Below, piece after piece: positions 58,484-64,000 of a DNA stretch of 64,000 bases. Position numbers and translations under genes: made by a program. A model generated the notes under the pieces. That model saw nothing but the letters and a program-made list of their open reading frames with translations. It made no database searches and was not told where the DNA came from. Position 1 is the first letter of the stretch. Each line of letters opens with the position of its first letter. Source of the DNA: Rhizobiales bacterium 65-9 (GTDB lineage: Bacteria; Pseudomonadota; Alphaproteobacteria; Rhizobiales; Beijerinckiaceae); assembly GCA_001899525.1 (NCBI GenBank), contig MKVY01000027.1:220339-284338 (forward strand), read 5' to 3'.

Positions 58484-59307
58484 CAGCCGCCGCGCAGGCG
58501 CGGATCGAGGCGATCGCGCAGCGCGTCTCCCAGCAGGTTGAAGCCGAACGACAGGATGAGGATCGCAAGGCCGGCGAAGATGGCGCTCCAGGGCGAGAGC
58601 ATCAGAAAATTGCGACCCTCGGCCAGCATCAGCCCGAGCGAGGGGCTCGGCGGCTGCGCGCCCAGCCCGAGGAAGGACAGGGACGCCTCGACGAGGATGG
58701 CCGCCGACAGCATCAGCGCCGTCTGCGCGATCATCACGCTGGCGAGATTGGGCAGCACATGGCGAACCAGCAGGCGCGCGTCGCTGCAGCCGATCGTCTT
58801 CGCCGCGACGACGAATTCGCTCTCGATGACGACGAGCGCGGCGGCGCGCATGAGCCGCGCGAAGATCGGCGTGTAGACGATGGCGATGGCGATCGCCGCG
58901 CTCGACGCCTGCGGCCCGAGCATGGCGACGACGCCGATCGCGAGCAACAGCACGGGAAACGCGAAAAGCGCATCCATGCAGCGCATGACGATGCGCTCGA
59001 ACCAGCCCTTGTAGAAGGCCGCGAGCAGGCCGAGCGCGCCGCCGGCGAGAAGCGACGCGAAAACCGCGCCGAGCGACACGGCGAGCGAGGTGCGATAGCC
59101 GTAGAGGATGCGCGAAAATACGTCGCGCCCGAGCTGATCGGCGCCGAGCCAGTTGTCGGCGCTCGGCCCTTTCAGGCGCGCGATGATGTTCTGCGCGAGC
59201 GGATCATGCGGCGCGATCAGCGGCGCCGCGATCGCGGCGAGCACATGCGCCGCGACCAGCAGCGCGGCGAAGGTGAGCGTGGCGTCGCGCCACAGCAAGC
59301 GTTTCAT
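58483..59307 (-). CDS. Peptide ABC transporter permease, DppC type
   Basis: The 274-residue permease has a first helix (ATLTFAALLVAAHVLAAIAA), the OppC-type LGADQLGRDVFSRILYG segment and the BPD_transp_1 domain, ending with FGFNLLGDALRDRLDPRLRGG. The coupling loop is FVVAAKTIGCSDARL. It follows the DppB-type gene by 15 bases and overlaps the GNAT start. No ATPase genes are encoded in this locus. Confidence 0.92.
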   Translation of the reverse strand: MKRLLWRDATLTFAALLVAAHVLAAIAAPLIAPHDPLAQNIIARLKGPSADNWLGADQLGRDVFSRILYGYRTSLAVSLGAVFASLLAGGALGLLAAFYKGWFERIVMRCMDALFAFPVLLLAIGVVAMLGPQASSAAIAIAIVYTPIFARLMRAAALVVIESEFVVAAKTIGCSDARLLVRHVLPNLASVMIAQTALMLSAAILVEASLSFLGLGAQPPSPSLGLMLAEGRNFLMLSPWSAIFAGLAILILSFGFNLLGDALRDRLDPRLRGG

Positions 59308-59322
59308 CGCAGCGCCCGCCGG

Positions 59323-60273
59323 TCAGGAGCGCAATTTGGGATCAAGGACGACATAGAGCACGTCGATGATCGCGTTGACGATGACGAAGGCGAAGGTGAC
59401 CACGAGGATCGAGGCCTGCACCAGCGGATAGTTGCGTTCCGAGATCGCGCCGAGAATGAGGCGGCCCATGCCGGGAATCGCGAACACCTGCTCGACGACG
59501 ATCGCGCCGCCGAGAAGATAGCCGGCGGTGACGCCGAGACTGGTGACGAACGGGATGAGCGCGTTGCGCAGCGCGTGACGATAGACGACGGCGTTCTCGC
59601 TCAGGCCTTTCGCGCGCGCGGTGCGCACATAATCCTGCCCGAGCGCGTCCAGCATCGCGCTGCGGACCAGCCGCGACAATTGCGCGACGATCGGAAAGCT
59701 GAGCGCGATCGCGGGCAGGATCATGCGGCCGAGATTGCCGAGCGGATCCTGCGAGAAAGGCACGTAGCCCAGCGCCTGCGCCTCCGGCGCGACGGCGGCG
59801 AGAAGCAGGATGAGGATGATGCCGAGCCAGAAGGACGGCGTCGTCAGCCCCACCACCGAAACGATGCGGAGAACGGCGTCGGCGCCGCGTCCGCGCCATT
59901 TCGCCATCAGGACGCCGGCCGGCACCGACAGGCCGGCGCCGATAATCAACGACAGCAGCGTCAGCTCAAGCGTCGGGCCGACCTGCGCCATGATCTCGTC
60001 GAAAACCGGCCTGCCGGTCCAGATCGACACGCCGAGATCGCCGCGCAGCGCGGCGCCGGCCCAGCGCAGATACTGCTCGATGATGGGAAGATCGAGGCCG
60101 AGCCGGCCGCGCAGTTCCGCCAGCCGGTCGGGAGTGATCTCGGTGTTGGCGCCGAGCATGATCGCCACCGCGTCGCCCGGAATGAGCCTGATCATCAAAA
60201 AGACGATCAACGACACCCCGAACAGCACGGCGACAAGCTCAAGCAGGCGCGAAAGGATCAGTCTTGCGAACAT
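59323..60273 (-). CDS. Peptide ABC transporter permease, DppB type
   Basis: The 316-residue permease has the DppB N-terminal helix (LLELVAVLFGVSLIVFLMIRL), a periplasmic segment and permease domain, with the coupling motif DYVRTARAKGLSENAVVYRH. The helix after it ends with GMGRLILGAISERNYP, which is typical. It lies 45 bases after the binding-protein gene and partners the following DppC-type permease. Confidence 0.92.
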   Translation of the reverse strand: MFARLILSRLLELVAVLFGVSLIVFLMIRLIPGDAVAIMLGANTEITPDRLAELRGRLGLDLPIIEQYLRWAGAALRGDLGVSIWTGRPVFDEIMAQVGPTLELTLLSLIIGAGLSVPAGVLMAKWRGRGADAVLRIVSVVGLTTPSFWLGIILILLLAAVAPEAQALGYVPFSQDPLGNLGRMILPAIALSFPIVAQLSRLVRSAMLDALGQDYVRTARAKGLSENAVVYRHALRNALIPFVTSLGVTAGYLLGGAIVVEQVFAIPGMGRLILGAISERNYPLVQASILVVTFAFVIVNAIIDVLYVVLDPKLRS

Positions 60274-60318
60274 CGGACAGGAATCGCGCGCGGGAAAAGC
60301 CGCGCGCGATGACGACGA

Positions 60319-61833
60319 TCAGCGCCCGATCGACGTGTTCTTCAGCCCGACAAGCGAACGATTCGCGAGCATGTCGAAGCCCTGAACGTTGCTGCGCACC
60401 GCGGTGAAGAGCTGCGCGTAAGCGAGATGCGCGATCGGCCCCGTGCAGGCGAGAACGGACTGCACCTGGTCGTAGTCCTTCTTGCGCGCGGCCTGATCGA
60501 GCGTCGCGCGCGCCGCGTCGAGCAGCTTGTCGATCTCCGGATTGGAATATTTGAACACGTTGGTCGAACCGCCGGTGCGGAAGGTGCGATAGAAATAATC
60601 GTCGGGATCAGGCGAGCCGGCGTTGGTCGAGGCGAACATGTCGAAGTTGGAGTTGCGCCAGTCCTGCACGAACTGTCCGAGCTCCTGATTCTTCAGTTCG
60701 ACCTTGAAGCCCGCCTTGTTGAGCTGCGCCTGCACCACCTGCGCGACGTCCTTCACGTCCTGCCGCGGCAGCACGTTCATCGTCACGGCGACCGGCGTCG
60801 CGACGCCCGCCTCCTTCAGCAGCGCCTGCGCCTTGGCGGCGTCCGGCGTGTAGCAGGGGAACTGCTTAACATCGACCGCCCACGCTTTCAGCGCCGGCGA
60901 CAGCGGGCCGCCGGGAACGCCCGCGCCGAACAGCGCGGCCTGCACGATCTCGCTGCGGTTCACCGCATAGTTGACCGCCTCGCGCACCTTGGGATTGTCG
61001 AAGGGCGGGCGCGACGTGTTGAAGCCGACCATCATGTAGGCCAGCTCAAGCGTGTCCTGCAGCGCGACGTTCGGCTTGCCCTTGAGCTGGAGCGCGGTCG
61101 AGGCGTCGATGTTCGGCAGCATGGCGTAGGTTCCGCTCGACACGCCGACCTGACGCGTCGCGGATTCCGGCACGATGTTGAACTTCACGCCATCGAGCTT
61201 CGGCAGGCCCGCCTGCCAGTAGCCGGCGTGTTTGCTGAGACGCACGAAGCCGTTCGGCTGCCATTCCTCGAACTTGAACGGGCCGGTGCCGACCGGCTGT
61301 TTCTGCAGGCCGTCCTTGTCGGTCTCGAAGGATTTCGGCACGATCGCGATCGTCGCCAAAGACGAGAGCAGCGGCGCGGACGGCTCCTTCAGCTTCATCT
61401 CCACCGTATTGGCGTCCGGCGCCGACACCGTGTCCACCGCCGAGAGGCGGCTCGCGAGCGGAGACGCGATCTCCTTCGAAAGCACGCGCTTGATGGAGGC
61501 GACGACGTCGGCCGAATCCATCTTCGCGCCGTTATGGAACGTCGCGTTGGTCCGCAGCTTGAAGGTGTAGGTCTTGCCGTCGGCCGACGCGGTCCATGAT
61601 TCCGCCAGCGCGGGAACGATGCGCAGGTCCTTGTCGACGGCGGTCAGGCCCTCATAGATCGTTCCGTTGACGATCGCGAAGGTCGAGAACGCGGTGGCGA
61701 TGTGCGGGTCGAGGCCGACCGGCGACTGGTCGTATCCGATCTCCAGAGTCTGCGCCGAAGCGGGGGCGATCGCCGCGAAAGGCAGCGCGGCCAAGGCGCT
61801 CGCGAGCAGCGCGGCGCGGGTCAACGAACGCAT
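60319..61833 (-). CDS. Peptide ABC transporter substrate-binding protein
   Basis: The 504-residue family 5 binding protein starts at ATG 61833 with GGAGG five bases upstream. A signal peptide ends near PASAQ at residue 28. Conserved stretches include LEIGYDQSPVGLDPHIATAF, the GTGPFKFEEW block and YSNPEIDKLLDAAR. The longer reading, which adds 59 residues, is unlikely. It delivers peptides to the two downstream permeases. It is divergent, over 175 bases, from a beta-lactamase-fold hydrolase. Confidence 0.92.
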   Translation of the reverse strand: MRSLTRAALLASALAALPFAAIAPASAQTLEIGYDQSPVGLDPHIATAFSTFAIVNGTIYEGLTAVDKDLRIVPALAESWTASADGKTYTFKLRTNATFHNGAKMDSADVVASIKRVLSKEIASPLASRLSAVDTVSAPDANTVEMKLKEPSAPLLSSLATIAIVPKSFETDKDGLQKQPVGTGPFKFEEWQPNGFVRLSKHAGYWQAGLPKLDGVKFNIVPESATRQVGVSSGTYAMLPNIDASTALQLKGKPNVALQDTLELAYMMVGFNTSRPPFDNPKVREAVNYAVNRSEIVQAALFGAGVPGGPLSPALKAWAVDVKQFPCYTPDAAKAQALLKEAGVATPVAVTMNVLPRQDVKDVAQVVQAQLNKAGFKVELKNQELGQFVQDWRNSNFDMFASTNAGSPDPDDYFYRTFRTGGSTNVFKYSNPEIDKLLDAARATLDQAARKKDYDQVQSVLACTGPIAHLAYAQLFTAVRSNVQGFDMLANRSLVGLKNTSIGR

Positions 61834-62008
61834 TCCATCCTCCATCGGCCTTGTCAGACCTGTTGCGATACTATCCAACCCGTAGCGCGAGTCACGGGGC
61901 TGAAAAGGCGATAATGGCGATCCGCGCGCTCTGGCAAGCCGAAGATGGTCCCGCCCCCGGCCATGCGCCGCGGCGCAGGGCGGGCGGCGCGCCACAAGTC
62001 TCCGCGTC

Positions 62009-63025
62009 ATGAGTCTCGAAGCCGCAGCCGAGCGGGCCTTCGCGCCGGTCTCCGAGGCGCTGACGCAGGGCCGGATTCCCGGGGCCGTTCTCGGCGTCGT
62101 CGACGGCGGCGGGAAGCGCGCCGTTCTCCATGCCGGCTCCGCTCAGATCGAGCCGGAGCGGGCGCCGATGCGGCGCGAGACGCTGTTCGATCTCGCCTCC
62201 CTGACCAAGGTGATCTTCACCACCACGACCATCCTGCGGCTGATCGCACAGGGTCGCATGGCGCTCGACCAGCCGCTCAGCGAACTGATCCCCGATCTCC
62301 GGCAATACGACCTCAAGGCGCCGGAACGCGCGCTGACAGTTCGCCAGTGCCTCACTCACCAGACCTTTCTGCCGGCGGTCGAGCCGCTCTACACCTATTG
62401 CAGCGATCCGCAGACGCTGCGCGCCTTCGTGCTGCAGCGGGTTTGGAAGCAAGGCCCGACGGTTTATTCCGACATCAATTTCATCCTGCTCGGAATCGCG
62501 ATCGAGCGCGTCACGGGACGGCCCCTGCTCGCGCAGCCGCTCGATCCCGGATTCACCTTCCGGCCCGATCCCGACCAGTGCGCCGCGACCGAGCGCTGCA
62601 CATGGCGCGGGCGCGTGATGCGCGGCGAGGTCCATGACGAGAACGCCTTTGCGCTCGGCGGCGCGTCGGGCCATGCCGGGCTGTTCGGCGCGATCGACGC
62701 CGTCCTCGATTTCGCCGCCGCGATGCTCGACGGGACGGCCCTTCCGCCCGAGGGCCTCGCGGCGCTGCGCCGGCGCGAGGCGTCGCAGCGGACGCTGGGC
62801 TGGGAAATGAAATATGAGATGTGGTCGGGCGGCGCCCGGTGCTCCGAAGATTGCATCGGCCACACCGGCTTCACCGGCACGGGGCTGTGGATCGATGTCG
62901 AACGCGGGCTCGCCTGGTCGCTGCTGACGAACCGCGTGCATCCGACGCGGCATTTCGATTCCGGAATCATTCCGCTGCGGCGCGCCGTCGGCGAGGCGGC
63001 GGTCGCCGCGTTCGACGCCGGCTGA
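62009..63025 (+). CDS. Serine hydrolase, class C beta-lactamase-related
   Basis: The 338-residue protein shares the beta-lactamase/esterase/D-aminopeptidase fold (COG1680). The catalytic Ser64 and Lys67 lie in ASLTKV, the second motif is YSD (152-154) in place of the classical YxN, and a third motif is HTGFTGTG. There is no signal peptide, so the enzyme is cytoplasmic. Related enzymes are D-aminopeptidases, esterases or peptidoglycan-fragment hydrolases. Its location opposite a peptide-import operon suggests processing of imported peptides. Confidence 0.87.
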   Translation: MSLEAAAERAFAPVSEALTQGRIPGAVLGVVDGGGKRAVLHAGSAQIEPERAPMRRETLFDLASLTKVIFTTTTILRLIAQGRMALDQPLSELIPDLRQYDLKAPERALTVRQCLTHQTFLPAVEPLYTYCSDPQTLRAFVLQRVWKQGPTVYSDINFILLGIAIERVTGRPLLAQPLDPGFTFRPDPDQCAATERCTWRGRVMRGEVHDENAFALGGASGHAGLFGAIDAVLDFAAAMLDGTALPPEGLAALRRREASQRTLGWEMKYEMWSGGARCSEDCIGHTGFTGTGLWIDVERGLAWSLLTNRVHPTRHFDSGIIPLRRAVGEAAVAAFDAG

Positions 63026-63934
63026 TCAGCGCCGGATGAGGAAGCAGGCGCCGATGATCATCGCGGCGCCGATGAAGGTCGTGAGGGACGGCGTCTCCGC
63101 GAACAGAAAGAAGCCGATCAGCACGGCCCAGACGAAGCTCGAATATTCCGTCGGCGCGAGACGGCTCGCTTCGGCGCGGGCGTAGGCGTGCGCCATCGCC
63201 ATATGGCCGATGATGCTGCACAAGCCGATGAAGATCAGCGGGGGAACGTCGCTGAGCGGGATCGGAATCCATGCCTGAGCGAGCGAGGATTGCGGCGCTG
63301 CGACAGTGGCCGCCGCGAACAGGCCGCCGAGGATGAGCGCGGGCATCAGGCTCTGGAACAAAGCGATGGTGATCGGCGGATCGGACAGCGCCTGGCGACG
63401 CAGATAGACCAGAACGAAAGCGTAGCTGATCGCGGACGCCAGCGCCGCCGCCGCTCCTTCGAGATGACTCATCTTCGCGCCGGACAGGTCGATGCCGCCG
63501 ATCGCGACAATGACCCCGACGAAACCGATGAGAAGCGAGAGCGCGACGCGGCCGTCCGGACGCTCGCCGAGAATCGCCATCGCGAGAAGCGCCGCGAGCA
63601 CGGGGGCGATGTAGGAGACAGCGAACACCTGCGCGAGCGGCGCCGTCGAGATGGCGTGGATGAACAGAGCCGACGCGATGAGGAACAGCACGCCGCGCTG
63701 CATGTTGCCGATGACGCTGCGCCGGCTCGGCCGCGGCGTGCGCCAAAGAAAGAAAAACAAGGCGCCGAACATCGCGCTCGGCGCGAAGCGCATCAGCGTC
63801 ACCTGCATCGACGAATAGCGCATCGTCAGGTCTTTCAGCACCGCATCCATGGCGCACAGGATCGCGACGGCGAGCAGCGCCATGACGACCGGCGGAACGC
63901 GGCGAAGCTGCTGGGAGACGATCAGTACGGACAT
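63026..63934 (-). CDS. EamA-family (DMT superfamily) transporter
   Basis: The 302-residue protein has about ten predicted helices in two EamA repeats. The first repeat begins VVMALLAVAILCAMDAVLKDL, and the second includes IFIGLCSIIGHMAMAHAYARAEAS. Substrate is unknown. The stop of the gene abuts the convergent serine hydrolase stop with no spacer. The remaining 66 bases to the window end and the first 36 bases contain no supported feature. Confidence 0.85.
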   Translation of the reverse strand: MSVLIVSQQLRRVPPVVMALLAVAILCAMDAVLKDLTMRYSSMQVTLMRFAPSAMFGALFFFLWRTPRPSRRSVIGNMQRGVLFLIASALFIHAISTAPLAQVFAVSYIAPVLAALLAMAILGERPDGRVALSLLIGFVGVIVAIGGIDLSGAKMSHLEGAAAALASAISYAFVLVYLRRQALSDPPITIALFQSLMPALILGGLFAAATVAAPQSSLAQAWIPIPLSDVPPLIFIGLCSIIGHMAMAHAYARAEASRLAPTEYSSFVWAVLIGFFLFAETPSLTTFIGAAMIIGACFLIRR

Positions 63935-64000
63935 GACATCGGCTTGGCGCCTGCCCTCACGGCGCGCAAGCGGCGGCGGCGCATGGATGCGCTGCGCCGC

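Overview
The window is a dense, GC-rich stretch of about 64 kb that looks like chromosome from an alphaproteobacterium, most likely of the order Hyphomicrobiales (Rhizobiales). Supporting signs are the class I lysyl-tRNA synthetase, the Rhizobium etli-type asparaginase, the CIRCE-controlled groESL operon, the ATP-dependent DNA ligase paired with its associated exonuclease, a PEPxxWA-type sorting tail and an MeaB GTPase. The genus cannot be fixed from the sequence alone. I see no rRNA, tRNA, CRISPR array, prophage or insertion sequence.

Layout. 0-5.4 kb holds a DUF900 lipoprotein, meaB, and a group of peptide/amide hydrolases (pyroglutamyl peptidase, asparaginase, ArgE-type deacetylase). 5.6-11.3 kb is a five-gene dipeptide/oligopeptide ABC importer whose substrate-binding gene carries an in-frame amber codon. 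11.4-14.7 kb has hydroxypyruvate isomerase, pyruvate kinase and an EamA transporter. 14.7-24.1 kb is a periplasmic set: a small secreted protein, penicillin-binding protein 1C, a 1743-residue thioester alpha-2-macroglobulin and, divergently, a secreted trypsin-like protein that appears to have lost its catalytic residues. 24.3-34.3 kb is mostly housekeeping: lysS, maeB, a LexA-like XRE/S24 regulator, DUF952, pyrD, a MATE pump and manC.

34.4-41.7 kb is more accessory. It has a TumE/DUF6516 toxin with a winged-helix antitoxin, an orphan LuxR response regulator, the DNA ligase/exonuclease pair, a TPR methyltransferase, an NTF2-like protein, an SMP-30 protein and a VapBC pair. 41.7-46.1 kb is a YejABE-type peptide importer without its ATPase; vapBC occupies the position directly after yejE. 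46.3-49.3 kb has a PEP-CTERM protein and groESL. 49.5-57.5 kb has DoxX, a LysR regulator, Sua5, an acyl-CoA dehydrogenase followed by two SDRs, CorA and an SRAP protein. 57.5-63.9 kb has a third peptide importer (binding protein and two permeases, no ATPase) followed by a GNAT acetyltransferase and a tyrosine phosphatase, with a divergent beta-lactamase-fold hydrolase and another EamA transporter.

The recurrent theme is peptide and amide scavenging: three peptide ABC loci but one pair of ATPase genes, surrounded by hydrolases. The items most worth follow-up are the amber-interrupted dppA-like gene, the pseudoprotease divergent from the alpha-2-macroglobulin/PBP1C operon, the TumE-type module whose promoter predicts a leaderless transcript, and the GNAT translationally coupled to the third importer.
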